From: Nocardia carnea
Lineage (GTDB): Bacteria > Actinomycetota > Actinomycetes > Mycobacteriales > Mycobacteriaceae
DNA: 42,877 nucleotides
Direction: 5' to 3'
Assembly: GCF_029869215.1 (NCBI RefSeq)
Contig: NZ_JARWPM010000291.1
Span: 1-42,877 of the forward strand
The notes under the pieces are model-generated. The model saw only the letters and a list, made by a program, of their open reading frames with translations. It was not told the DNA's origin and did not search any database. The translations under genes were made by a program, and so were the position numbers. Shown here in pieces: positions 8,500 to 16,480 of the stretch (the stretch's first letter is position 1; each line of letters starts with the position of its first letter).

Positions 8500-8516
8500 T
8501 CTCCGGCCCGGCGGTC

Positions 8517-9293
8517 TCAGTCGCTGCCGGGATCCGCTTCGATCGCGCCGGCCGCACGGTGCAGCGTGGCGACCAGGGCGGCCAGCTTGTTCCGGTCGTA
8601 GCGGATCGACGGCATCGAGACCGAGAGGCCCGCCACCGCCGCACCGGCCGCATCGCGGACCGGAACCCCGACGGCGACCACGCCGCGCTCGGACAATCCG
8701 TTGTTGAGCGCGAACCCGGCGCGGCGGACGCGGGCCAGCTGGGCGCGCAGCCCGGACAGGTCCGGCCGTTCGTCCGCGCGCTCGGTGAACCGTCGCTCGT
8801 CGTAGAGTTCCGCCACCTCGTCCGGCTCGAGGTCCGCGAGCAATACCAGACCGGCGGTCGTGCGATGCGCGGGGAACACCATCCCCTCGCGTGAGCCCAC
8901 GCGCAGCGCCTGCCGGCATTCCACGCTGGCGATGAAGCGCGTGGTGTCGCCGGTCCGGATAGTCAGGTTCGCCGACTCCCCCACCAGGTCGACCAGCCGC
9001 TGCAGATGCGGTAGCGCGGCGGCCCGCAGCCGCGAGGTCCGCGATTGGGAATGGGCGGCCAGTTCGAGCACCGGACCCGGATGGTACTTACGCGCATCGT
9101 CCTGCACCGCGAAGTCCCGGTACACCAATGTCTGCAACAGGCGATGCGCCGTCGACCGCGCCACCCCCAGCCGCTCGGCCACCTGGCTGACCGTCAGCCC
9201 ACCCTCCAGCTGCAACATCACCGCTGCCCGCAAGGCGTGATCGGCGCTGGTGACGACATACGCCGGCGGGTTCTTCGGTTCCGGGTGACCCAT
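8517..9293 (-). CDS. IclR-family regulator of the gentisate operon
   Basis: 258 residues from the ATG at 9293 (MGHPEPKNPPAYVVTS). The winged helix-turn-helix is near residues 25-75 (LTVSQVAERLGVARSTAHRL), followed by the IclR effector-binding domain (LTIRTGDTTRFIASVECRQA, FPAHRTTAGLVLLA). It is divergent from the gentisate operon with 63 bp between, the usual position of a pathway-specific IclR regulator that responds to an aromatic substrate or intermediate. By analogy with gentisate regulators of corynebacteria it may activate or repress the operon; the direction cannot be told from sequence. Its 3' end faces the Mut7-C gene. Confidence 0.9.
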   Translation of the reverse strand: MGHPEPKNPPAYVVTSADHALRAAVMLQLEGGLTVSQVAERLGVARSTAHRLLQTLVYRDFAVQDDARKYHPGPVLELAAHSQSRTSRLRAAALPHLQRLVDLVGESANLTIRTGDTTRFIASVECRQALRVGSREGMVFPAHRTTAGLVLLADLEPDEVAELYDERRFTERADERPDLSGLRAQLARVRRAGFALNNGLSERGVVAVGVPVRDAAGAAVAGLSVSMPSIRYDRNKLAALVATLHRAAGAIEADPGSD

Positions 9294-9310
9294 CCGCTTG
9301 TTCCGCTCTC

Positions 9311-9327
9311 CAGAATTTGATGTTCTG
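9311..9327. promoter_or_regulatory. Inverted repeat, candidate IclR operator
   Basis: CAGAA at 9311-9315 and TTCTG at 9323-9327 form a perfect inverted repeat with a 7-bp spacer. It lies in the 63-bp gap between the divergent IclR gene and the gentisate dioxygenase gene. The location suits an operator controlling both directions. The half-site is only 5 bp, so chance is possible. Confidence 0.35.
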
Positions 9328-9356
9328 CTTACTCGACAGCCGCCACTGTAGGCGAT

Positions 9357-10514
9357 ATGAGCACGACTGACACCCCCGTCCGCCTGCGGGCGGTCGCCGC
9401 GCCGAACCAGCCGGAGGTGACCCCGGCTCTCGAGGAGCTGTACCGCGGTTTCGAACAGGAACTGCTGGTGCCGCTGTGGACCGAGATCGGCGACCTCATG
9501 CCGGCCCATCCCGGCTCCCGCGCGGTGCCGCATCTGTGGCGGTGGGAGAACCTGCTCCACCTGGCCGCCCAGGCGGGCACTATCGTGCCCGTCGGCCGCG
9601 GCGGGGAACGGCGGGCGATCGCCCTGGCGAACCCCTCGCTCGGCGGGCGGCCGTTCGCGACCCCGACGCTGTGGGCGGCGATCCAGTATCTGATGCCCGG
9701 TGAGGACGCCCCGGAGCACCGCCACACCCAGCACGCCTTCCGTTTCGTGGTCGAGGGTTCGGGTGTCTGGACGGTGGTCGGTGGCAGCGGCGACGTGGCC
9801 GATGGTGATGCCGTACCGATGCGCCGCGGTGATTTCCTGCCGCAGGCCGGCTGGAACTGGCATGCGCACCACAATGCGACCACGGAACCGATGGCCTGGA
9901 TCGACGGACTCGATATCCCGTTCCAGTACGTGGTGGAAGCGCAGTTCTTCCAGTTCGGCCGGGAGGAGATCAGCGCGGCCGAGCGGATCACGCCCGAGCG
10001 GTCGCGGTCGGAGCGGTTGTGGGGCCATCCGGGGCTACGGCCGGTGTCGGTGGGTGCGGTCGCGCCGGGGTCGCCGCTGCTGGCCTACAAATGGGAGCAC
10101 ACCGATGCCGCACTGAACGATCAGCTGCTGCTGGAGAAGGAGGGGTACGGCGGCACGGTCGAACCCGGGCACGCCGCGGTGCGGTTCTCGAACCCGCACA
10201 ACGGTACCGACGTCCTGCCCACCATCCGCGCGGAATTCCACCGGATCGCCCGCGGCGCGCAGACCGCCCCGGTTCGCGAGACGGGTTCCTCGGTGTACCA
10301 GGTGTTCGACGGTTCCGGCACCGTGACCGTGGGCGAGAAGTCCTGGTCGGTCACCCGCGGCGATCTGTTCGTCGTCCCGTCGTGGGAACCCTTTTCCGCC
10401 GGATCCGAAGCCGGCACCACGGATTCCGATTCCGGCGCACTCGACCTCTTCCGCTTCTCGGACGCCCCCGTATTCGAGGCGTTGCAGCTCAACCGTCAGG
10501 AGATCACCCGATGA
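9357..10514 (+). CDS. Gentisate 1,2-dioxygenase
   Basis: 385 residues, a bicupin. It catalyses oxygen-dependent ring cleavage of gentisate to maleylpyruvate, using Fe(II). The first cupin has the metal site region EHRHTQHAFRFVVEG (about residues 118-132) followed by QAGWNWHAHHN. The second, degenerate cupin is near residues 300-360 (SSVYQVFDGSGTVTVGEKSW). The N-terminal PHLWRWENL segment and LANPSLGG are typical of bacterial gentisate dioxygenases. It is the first gene of a four-gene operon whose other members carry out the remaining steps. Its stop overlaps the start of the next gene (ATGA). Length is normal for the family. Confidence 0.94.
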   Translation: MSTTDTPVRLRAVAAPNQPEVTPALEELYRGFEQELLVPLWTEIGDLMPAHPGSRAVPHLWRWENLLHLAAQAGTIVPVGRGGERRAIALANPSLGGRPFATPTLWAAIQYLMPGEDAPEHRHTQHAFRFVVEGSGVWTVVGGSGDVADGDAVPMRRGDFLPQAGWNWHAHHNATTEPMAWIDGLDIPFQYVVEAQFFQFGREEISAAERITPERSRSERLWGHPGLRPVSVGAVAPGSPLLAYKWEHTDAALNDQLLLEKEGYGGTVEPGHAAVRFSNPHNGTDVLPTIRAEFHRIARGAQTAPVRETGSSVYQVFDGSGTVTVGEKSWSVTRGDLFVVPSWEPFSAGSEAGTTDSDSGALDLFRFSDAPVFEALQLNRQEITR

Positions 10515-11341
10515 AACTGGCCACCCTCCGCGTCGACGGCGGCACCCGCGCGGTCCGCCTCGACGGCGACACCCATGTCGATCTAGGCTTTTCCGATCTC
10601 GGCGCGTTGTTCGCCCGGGACGACTGGGCCACTCGCGCCGCGAACGCCGCCGGCCCGGCGTGGCCGGCCGCGGGCGCCGACTTCGCCCCCGTGGTGCCGA
10701 ACCCGTCGAAGGTGATCTGCGTCGGCCACAACTACACCGACCACATCAAGGAGATGGGGCGCGAACTTCCCAGCTACCCGACCCTTTTCCCGAAGTTCGC
10801 CGACAGCCTCATCGGTGCGAACGACCCGATCGTGAAGCCGGGCGAAACCGAAGCGCTCGATTGGGAGGTCGAACTGGTGGCCGTGATCGGGAAACCGGTG
10901 CGCCGGGCCACCGCGGACCAGGCCGCCGCCGCCATCGCCGGATTCACCGTGATGAACGATATCTCGATGCGGGACTGGCAGTTCCGCACGATCGAATGGA
11001 CCCAGGGCAAGATCTGGGACTCCTCCACCCCGGTCGGCCCGTATGTCGTCACGCCCGACGAGGTCGGCGGGGTGCGCCCGGCACTCGAGGTCGAGACGAT
11101 TGTGGAGGGTGCCGTGCGGCAGCACGATGACACCGGCACCCTGCTGTTCGACCCGGTGGCCCTCGTGCAGTACGTGTCGACGGTGATCCGGCTCAACCCG
11201 GGCGATCTGATCGCCACCGGGACTCCGGCCGGTGTCGGCCACGCCCGCAACCCCAAGATCTACCTCGCCGGCGGCGAAACCGTCGTGACACGGATCGCGG
11301 GCCTCGGGGCGTGCACCAACACGGTCGTGCCGGCGTCGTGA
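10511..11341 (+). CDS. Fumarylpyruvate hydrolase (FAH family)
   Basis: 276 residues from the ATG in the ATGA overlap. The fumarylacetoacetase-family core begins with VICVGHNYTDHIKEMG. The metal-binding acidic residues are in ALDWEVELVAVIGKP, and SSTPVGPYVV and GDLIATGTPAGVGHA complete the fold. In the gentisate pathway this enzyme splits fumarylpyruvate into fumarate and pyruvate. Family members also act on acylpyruvates or other 2,4-diketo acids, but the operon setting with gentisate dioxygenase and the isomerase makes the assignment firm. The stop overlaps the start of the isomerase gene (GTGA). Confidence 0.92.
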   Translation: MKLATLRVDGGTRAVRLDGDTHVDLGFSDLGALFARDDWATRAANAAGPAWPAAGADFAPVVPNPSKVICVGHNYTDHIKEMGRELPSYPTLFPKFADSLIGANDPIVKPGETEALDWEVELVAVIGKPVRRATADQAAAAIAGFTVMNDISMRDWQFRTIEWTQGKIWDSSTPVGPYVVTPDEVGGVRPALEVETIVEGAVRQHDDTGTLLFDPVALVQYVSTVIRLNPGDLIATGTPAGVGHARNPKIYLAGGETVVTRIAGLGACTNTVVPAS

Positions 11342-11964
11342 GCGTACGGACGCACGCCGATTCGCTGCGGTGGGTCGAGCAAGGGACGGCGCTGTTCACG
11401 GCCCAGGCCGCCGCGCTCGCCGAAGAGCAGATGTCGCAGCCGAGCATCCTGCCCGGCTGGACACGCAAACACCTGGTCGCACACGTCGCCGCCAACGCGG
11501 ACGCGCTGGGCAACCTCGTGCACTGGGCACGAACCGGTGAGCGCACCCCCATGTACACCTCGCCGGAGCAGCGCACCGCCGATATCGAGGCGGGCGCGCA
11601 ACGCTCCGCGGCCGATCTCGCGGACCGGCTGAAATCGTCTGTACACCAGCTGGGTGTCGCCATGGACGCCCTGACCGGCGCGCAGTGGCGTACCGAAATC
11701 GTCACCGCCCAGGGCCGGACCGTTCCGGCCACGGAGATCGCGTGGCTGCGGGCGCGCGAGGTGTGTGTCCATGCCGTCGACCTCGGCACAGGCACCACTT
11801 TCGCGCATCTCCCCGAGGATTTCCTCGCCGCGCTCGTTGCCGATATCCAGGGCAAACGCGGCCTCGGCGAAATACCCGGCGGGCCGCTTCCGCAGGTCGC
11901 GGCCTACCTCGCCGGTCGTCCCCACTCTCTCGCCGATGTCGCCGACCTCGGCCCCTGGCTCTGA
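11338..11964 (+). CDS. Mycothiol-dependent maleylpyruvate isomerase
   Basis: 208 residues from a GTG overlapping the previous stop; an upstream GTG at 11311 lies inside the hydrolase gene and is less likely. The N-terminal DinB-like four-helix domain carries the metal-site pattern LVAHVAANADALGNLVHWAR, with the second set of ligands in REVCVHAVDLGTG. These match the mycothiol-dependent maleylpyruvate isomerase family known from Corynebacterium. It converts maleylpyruvate to fumarylpyruvate using mycothiol as cofactor, which itself indicates an actinobacterial host. The C-terminal domain is short but complete. The next gene follows after 13 bp. Confidence 0.92.
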   Translation: MSVRTHADSLRWVEQGTALFTAQAAALAEEQMSQPSILPGWTRKHLVAHVAANADALGNLVHWARTGERTPMYTSPEQRTADIEAGAQRSAADLADRLKSSVHQLGVAMDALTGAQWRTEIVTAQGRTVPATEIAWLRAREVCVHAVDLGTGTTFAHLPEDFLAALVADIQGKRGLGEIPGGPLPQVAAYLAGRPHSLADVADLGPWL

Positions 11965-11977
11965 GGAGGGCAGCAGA

Positions 11978-13240
11978 ATGAGCACCCCGGACGTCGTTGT
12001 GGTCGGCGGCGGAATCGGCGGTCTGAGCACCGCTTTCGCACTTTCGCGGCTCGGGCTGCGCGTGCGGGTCCTGGAGCGATCCAAGGAGTTCGGTGAGGTC
12101 GGCGCCGGTATCCAGCTGGCACCGAACTGCACCCGCATCCTCGACGACTACGGCCTGCTCGCCGCGGCGAAGGCACGCGGGCTCGTGCCCGGCCGGATGG
12201 TGATGCGCGACGCGGTCGACGGCAGTGAGCTCACCGCCCTCGACCTGGCCGACCTCGAGCGGAAGTACGGTTTCCCGTACCTGGTCATCCACCGCAGCGA
12301 TCTGCATGCCCTGTTCCTCGAGGCGTGCCGGGCGTCCGGTGTCGAACTCCGCACCGAACAGCGGGTGACGTCGTATGCCCAGACCGGCGAGAAGGCCCGC
12401 GCGACAACCGATACCGGTGTGGTGCACGAAGCGGACGTGGTGATCGCCGCGGACGGGCTGCACTCCGTCGCCCGGAAACTGTTCACCGATGACGAGCCGG
12501 TATCGTCGGCCTACGTCGCCTACCGCGGGACGGTGCCGATGGCGCAGGTGAACGGCCCCGTCGATCTGTCCGAGGTGGTCGTCTACGTCGGGCCGCGCTG
12601 CCATTTCGTCCACTACGGATTGCGCGGTGGCGAGTTGCTCAACCAGGTGGCCGTCTTCGAATCCCCCACAGCGCGGGCCGGGCTGGACGACTGGGGCACG
12701 CCCGACGAACTCGACGCCGCGTTCACCGCGACCTGCGATTTCGTCCAGCAGCGACTACCGCATATGTGGCGGGACAAATGGTGGCGGATGTACGACCGGG
12801 ACCCGATCGGCACCTGGGTCGACGGCCGGATCGCCCTACTCGGCGACGCGGCACATCCACCACTGCAGTACATGGCCCAGGGCGCGATCATGGCCATCGA
12901 GGACGGATGGGTGCTCGCCGAACATGTGCGGCGGCTGCGCGGCGCGGACGGCGTGGTCGATTGGCAGGGTGCGCTGGCCGCGTACGAGGCGGTCCGGCCG
13001 GAACACTGCCGCCGGGTGGTCCTGACGGCTCGGGTATGGGGCGAGCTGTGGCATCTCGACGGCGTGCCGCGCGAGCAGCGCAACCTTCTGCTGCGGGCGC
13101 GGCAGGTGGACGATTACTCGTTCACCGACTGGATCTACGGCCCGACCGCACTGTTCCCCGAGGACGAACCGCCGATGTTCGAACCGATCCCCCTCACCTC
13201 GGCCACCTTGCCGCCTCACACCCACCGAAGTAGAGTGTGA
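11978..13240 (+). CDS. 3-hydroxybenzoate 6-monooxygenase (FAD)
   Basis: 420 residues from the ATG at 11978, which has a GAGGAGGG Shine-Dalgarno sequence overlapping the previous stop. It is a class A flavin monooxygenase with the GGGIGG dinucleotide fold (VVVVGGGIGGLSTAFALSRL), the DG motif (ADVVIAADGLHSVARK) and the GD motif (IALLGDAAHPPLQYMAQGA). Salicylate hydroxylase and 3-hydroxybenzoate 6-hydroxylase share this architecture. The latter makes gentisate, which fits the three downstream enzymes of the operon, so it is preferred. A salicylate 5-hydroxylase role would normally need a different, multicomponent enzyme. The gene is last in the operon. Confidence 0.88.
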   Translation: MSTPDVVVVGGGIGGLSTAFALSRLGLRVRVLERSKEFGEVGAGIQLAPNCTRILDDYGLLAAAKARGLVPGRMVMRDAVDGSELTALDLADLERKYGFPYLVIHRSDLHALFLEACRASGVELRTEQRVTSYAQTGEKARATTDTGVVHEADVVIAADGLHSVARKLFTDDEPVSSAYVAYRGTVPMAQVNGPVDLSEVVVYVGPRCHFVHYGLRGGELLNQVAVFESPTARAGLDDWGTPDELDAAFTATCDFVQQRLPHMWRDKWWRMYDRDPIGTWVDGRIALLGDAAHPPLQYMAQGAIMAIEDGWVLAEHVRRLRGADGVVDWQGALAAYEAVRPEHCRRVVLTARVWGELWHLDGVPREQRNLLLRARQVDDYSFTDWIYGPTALFPEDEPPMFEPIPLTSATLPPHTHRSRV

Positions 13241-13327
13241 TCCAGATCATGCTTCTGTACTTCTGGCGCGCCATGAGCGGCTGCGCCGCCAGGTGGGGTG
13301 GGGACCGCAGTACCGAGGAGAACCGTC

Positions 13328-13690
13328 ATGTCCGGTTTGGTACGCAAGAATTTCGATTCGCCCGAGGAAACCCGCACCTTCGAGGCGGGTAAGGGCAAGC
13401 TCGATCTGGTAGGGCTCGATACCGGCCCGGTGGGCCGGGCGGTTTTCGAACCCGGCTGGCGATGGTCGGAACATGTCAAACCCCTCGCCGGGACCGACAG
13501 TTGCCAGGCGCCGCATATGGGTTACTGCGTGTCGGGACACCTGGCGGTGGTCATGGACGACGGCGAGAAACAGGAATACGGCCCCGGTGATTTCATGATC
13601 GTCCCACCCGGGCACGACGCCTGGACCGTCGGGGACGAGCCCTGCGTCATGATCGACTGGCAGGGTGCCGCCGACTACGCAAAGCGGTGA
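13328..13690 (+). CDS. Small cupin-domain protein
   Basis: 120 residues from the ATG at 13328, preceded by GAGGAG. A single cupin barrel is seen: GRAVFEPGWRWSEHVKP, MGYCVSGHLAVVMDDG, and the second motif YGPGDFMIVPPGHDAWTVGD. The first motif's usual His pair is not obvious, while H in PPGHDAW is present, so metal binding is uncertain. It lies 88 bp after the gentisate operon on the same strand. It might be an accessory of that pathway or stand alone. No specific substrate can be given. Confidence 0.8.
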   Translation: MSGLVRKNFDSPEETRTFEAGKGKLDLVGLDTGPVGRAVFEPGWRWSEHVKPLAGTDSCQAPHMGYCVSGHLAVVMDDGEKQEYGPGDFMIVPPGHDAWTVGDEPCVMIDWQGAADYAKR

Positions 13691-13771
13691 ACTGACCCAA
13701 GTGCGCCAGCGCCGTGACATTGCGGCGACCATTTCGTAATCTAACGGTGATCTTGTCTCCGAGCGTTACGA

Positions 13772-14422
13772 GTGGTCACCATTATGCCTGGTCTACACCG
13801 CAAACCGGCGCGAGCCCCGCGGCTCGCTCCCCTGGCCGGGAGTGCGATCGCGGCGACGGCGGCCATCGTCCTGACGGTGACCTCGCGCCCCGCCCCGAAC
13901 ACCCAACCGGCCGCGGCGGCGGCCGATGCGGCGGTACCGGCAGGAACGGACCAGGCCCGCCAGGATCCTCCCGCGGCGGCGCAGCAGGCGCTGCCGGTGG
14001 CCGCCGCACTCGACAACCCACCCGAACCGCCCCGATATCTCAAACGGCTCGCCCCGCCACCGGTACCCTGCTCCACGGAGCTCGCCGGGACACAGCCGCA
14101 CGTGGCACAGGTGGGCAATCTGATCGGAAAAACATTCGGGATCGGCGATATCGGCGGGGCCCACGGCCGGTACGACGGCGAGCACGGCGCCGGCCTGGCA
14201 CTCGATTTCATGACCGCCGATCCCGCGCAGGGCGACGCGATCGCCGAGTTCGTGCTGGCCAACAAGGAACGCTTCGGAGTGACCTATGTGATCTGGCAGC
14301 AGCGGTACAACGACGGCAGCGGCTGGTCGTATATGGAGGATCGCGGTAGCCCTACCCAGAATCACTACGACCACGTCCACGTATCGTTCGACTCCGTCGC
14401 CGATATCCACGTGACCTGCTGA
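13772..14422 (+). CDS. Secreted LAS-type peptidase-like protein (ARB_07466-like C-terminal domain)
   Basis: 216 residues from a GTG; ATG at 13784 is an alternative start. An N-terminal hydrophobic segment (LAGSAIAATAAIVLTVT) acts as signal peptide or anchor, followed by an Ala/Pro-rich linker to about residue 95. The folded domain (residues 100-216) has a zinc-site-like pattern of HGAGLALDFMTAD and a late YDHVHVSFDS, as in LAS-fold cell-wall peptidases and the actinobacterial ARB_07466-like domain. Two cysteines (PCST and the C-terminal VTC) may form a disulphide. The likely place of action is the cell wall. Cleavage activity is inferred from fold motifs only. Confidence 0.75.
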   Translation: MVTIMPGLHRKPARAPRLAPLAGSAIAATAAIVLTVTSRPAPNTQPAAAAADAAVPAGTDQARQDPPAAAQQALPVAAALDNPPEPPRYLKRLAPPPVPCSTELAGTQPHVAQVGNLIGKTFGIGDIGGAHGRYDGEHGAGLALDFMTADPAQGDAIAEFVLANKERFGVTYVIWQQRYNDGSGWSYMEDRGSPTQNHYDHVHVSFDSVADIHVTC

Positions 14423-14479
14423 TCACCGCTCGACCGTGCGCGGATCGTATCGGCCCGCGGCGGTGTGCCCGGATTCCGG

Positions 14480-15124
14480 TCAGTGCCCGGACAAACCCTG
14501 CTCCGCGGCAACCGATACGCCGAGCCCGGCGATCATCACCCCACCGGCTCCCCCGATCAGTTCCAGCCGCCTCGGCGACCGGGCGAACCAGTGCCGCGCC
14601 GCGGACGCGATCAGCGCCCACGTGCTGTCGCAGACCAGCGCGATCAGCAGGAAGATCGAACCCAGCACCAGCAGCTGAACGGGCAGCGCGCCCGACGCCG
14701 GATCGGCGAAATGCGGCAGCACCGCCGCGAAGAAGACAATTGCCTTCGGATTCGTCACGCCGACCACCACACTCTGGCGGAACACTCGCCGCCCGGCCGC
14801 CGGCGGGACGGGAGTACCCAGCATCTCGTGCAACGCCCTTCGTTCGCGGATCGCTTGCACACCGAGGTGGATGAGGTACAGCGCACCGGCCAGTTTCACG
14901 ATCGCCATGGCCGTGGCCGATGCCGCCAGCACCGCACCCAGGCCCAGCGCGACAAAGATGAGCGCCATCTGCACGCCGAGCAGATGACCCAGCACCGAGA
15001 TCAGCGCCGCCCGTCGGCCGAGGGTGAGCGCGCGCCCGATGGTGAACAGCACGCCCGGGCCCGGAACGATGATGACCAGCGTGGCCGCTGCCACGAAAGC
15101 GAGGACGTTTGCGGCGGGAACCAT
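14480..15124 (-). CDS. LysE/RhtB-family amino acid exporter
   Basis: 214 residues with five to six hydrophobic helices. The family signature is near the N-terminus (VIIVPGPGVLFTIGRALTLG), followed by GVQMALIFVALGLGA and the conserved VGVTNPKAIVFFAAVLPHF segment of LysE/RhtB transporters. Members export amino acids such as homoserine, threonine or lysine, or related small molecules; the substrate cannot be told. No regulator is adjacent. It is convergent with the secreted peptidase gene, 57 bp away, and 150 bp downstream of the nitronate monooxygenase gene on the same strand. Confidence 0.88.
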   Translation of the reverse strand: MVPAANVLAFVAAATLVIIVPGPGVLFTIGRALTLGRRAALISVLGHLLGVQMALIFVALGLGAVLAASATAMAIVKLAGALYLIHLGVQAIRERRALHEMLGTPVPPAAGRRVFRQSVVVGVTNPKAIVFFAAVLPHFADPASGALPVQLLVLGSIFLLIALVCDSTWALIASAARHWFARSPRRLELIGGAGGVMIAGLGVSVAAEQGLSGH

Positions 15125-15221
15125 TTCGGAATTCTATGCTCGCCTGCCACCCGATCCGGTTCCGGCGGCCAACTCCTGGTCCGCGGACAGAATGCCCCGT
15201 GCGCAACACAGACGCCCTCGG

Positions 15222-15238
15222 CCCGCCGTCTCGGCGGG
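15222..15238 (-). terminator. Short GC hairpin after the nitronate monooxygenase gene
   Basis: CCCGCCG at 15222-15228 and CGGCGGG at 15232-15238 form a 7-bp perfect stem with a 3-nt loop. It lies 37 bp past the stop of the minus-strand gene at 15275. There is no T-run, so terminator function is only plausible. Confidence 0.4.
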
Positions 15239-15274
15239 AGAACCGAAGCTGCACGCCCACGCGCACTACTGTCG

Positions 15275-16234
15275 TCAGCTCGTGCCCAAGTTCCGCAGGC
15301 ACCGCTGCGCTGCCGTGCACAGGTCCGCGATCACTGCCCGCGCCGGAGCGCTCTCCGCCAGCACGCCCACCCCTTGGCCCGCGTCGACGGGTGCGATATC
15401 GGGGTCGTCCGCGGCCGTCGCGGCAGCCACCTCCGCATGGACCGCGGGTGTACCGGCCAGTTCGTCCTCGCGGCCGGCCCACTGCCGCGTGAAGTCGTTG
15501 CGCAGCACGCGGGAAGGGAACCGAGCCGGCCAGGACAGGTTCTGGGCGATGTCGAAGACGCGCGTGGTCACGGTATCGGTTGCCCTCGCGCGGGCCAGAG
15601 CCGCGCGTGCACCGGTAGTCGTCAGTGCCTCGGTGCACATCGTCAGCCGCGTCCCCACCCAGGCGCCTGCCGCACCGGCGGCCAGTACGGCGGCCAAGGT
15701 CCGGCCGGTGGAAATTCCGCCGGCGGCCAGGACCGGTACGTCGACCGCGTCCAGTACGGCATCCAGCAGCGGAAGGGTGCCCAGTAGCGGTTCCCCGTGA
15801 CCCCCGCCCTCGGCGCCCCTGGCAACGAGCACATCCACCCCGGCATCCGCAGCCCGGCGCGCCTGCTCCGCGTCGTAGACCTGGGTCACCGCCTCGACGC
15901 CGTGCCGGTGCAATCGGTCCACCCAGGCGAAATCGCCGGTGAAACCGATCGAGACCACGGCCGGCCGCGCGGCGAGAGCCGTCTCGAGCAGACCGGGTTC
16001 CCGCGCCAGTACCCAGTCGACCATCCCGATCCCGAACGGACCGGAGACTTCGCCGAGTAGTTCCAGCTCACGGGTCAACGCCGCAGCCGAGCCCGCGCTA
16101 CCCATCCCGATCATCCCGAGACCGCCGGCGGCGGTCACGGCGGTCGCGAGACGCCCACCCGCCACCCCGCCCATCGGAGCGTTCACTATCGGCGCCCGCA
16201 ACCCCCTCTCCCGGGACCAGGGAGTCGACAACAT
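15275..16234 (-). CDS. Nitronate monooxygenase / 2-nitropropane dioxygenase family
   Basis: 319 residues with an FMN-binding TIM-barrel. Motifs in order are APIVNAPMGGVAGGRLATAV, GGLGMIGMGS, the ARGAEGGGHGEP loop and VLAAGGISTGRTLAAVLAAG followed by GAWVGTRL. The GGISTGR and WVGTR loops bind the flavin phosphate. Nitronate monooxygenases oxidise alkyl nitronates such as propionate 3-nitronate, while some relatives are enoyl reductases. The native substrate is not known. The gene stands alone between the LysE exporter and alanine dehydrogenase genes on the same strand, with 246 bp of apparently empty DNA upstream. Confidence 0.86.
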   Translation of the reverse strand: MLSTPWSRERGLRAPIVNAPMGGVAGGRLATAVTAAGGLGMIGMGSAGSAAALTRELELLGEVSGPFGIGMVDWVLAREPGLLETALAARPAVVSIGFTGDFAWVDRLHRHGVEAVTQVYDAEQARRAADAGVDVLVARGAEGGGHGEPLLGTLPLLDAVLDAVDVPVLAAGGISTGRTLAAVLAAGAAGAWVGTRLTMCTEALTTTGARAALARARATDTVTTRVFDIAQNLSWPARFPSRVLRNDFTRQWAGREDELAGTPAVHAEVAAATAADDPDIAPVDAGQGVGVLAESAPARAVIADLCTAAQRCLRNLGTS

Positions 16235-16480
16235 GTCGGTCCACCTCGCTCAGCTCTGCACCGGCGTCGTCATCGCCGGATCCGTTGCCGCCGCGACCTT
16301 ACCCGGGCGCACCCGGTAACCGGCACGGGAAGGTCCGCAGTGAGGTCGGGTACCTGCGGAGCGGCGTGAGCGAGACACGGCGACTGCCGGCCCGGCGCCC
16401 ACGGCACGAAGAATCCGGTGATCCGGCTCGGCTCAGCCCGGCCTGCGTGACCAATCCAGCGGGGGCGCGGGCATAACCGG

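Noticed and set aside
13691..13790. Possible MtrA-like or c-di-AMP riboswitch leader before the secreted peptidase gene
   Set aside because: GTTACG-like pieces are present, but no proper repeat spacing and none of the conserved riboswitch core segments.
16334..16360. TCCGCAG/CTGCGGA stem-loop after the alanine dehydrogenase gene
   Set aside because: A 7-bp stem with a 13-nt loop is common by chance in this composition and it lies over 120 bp past the stop.
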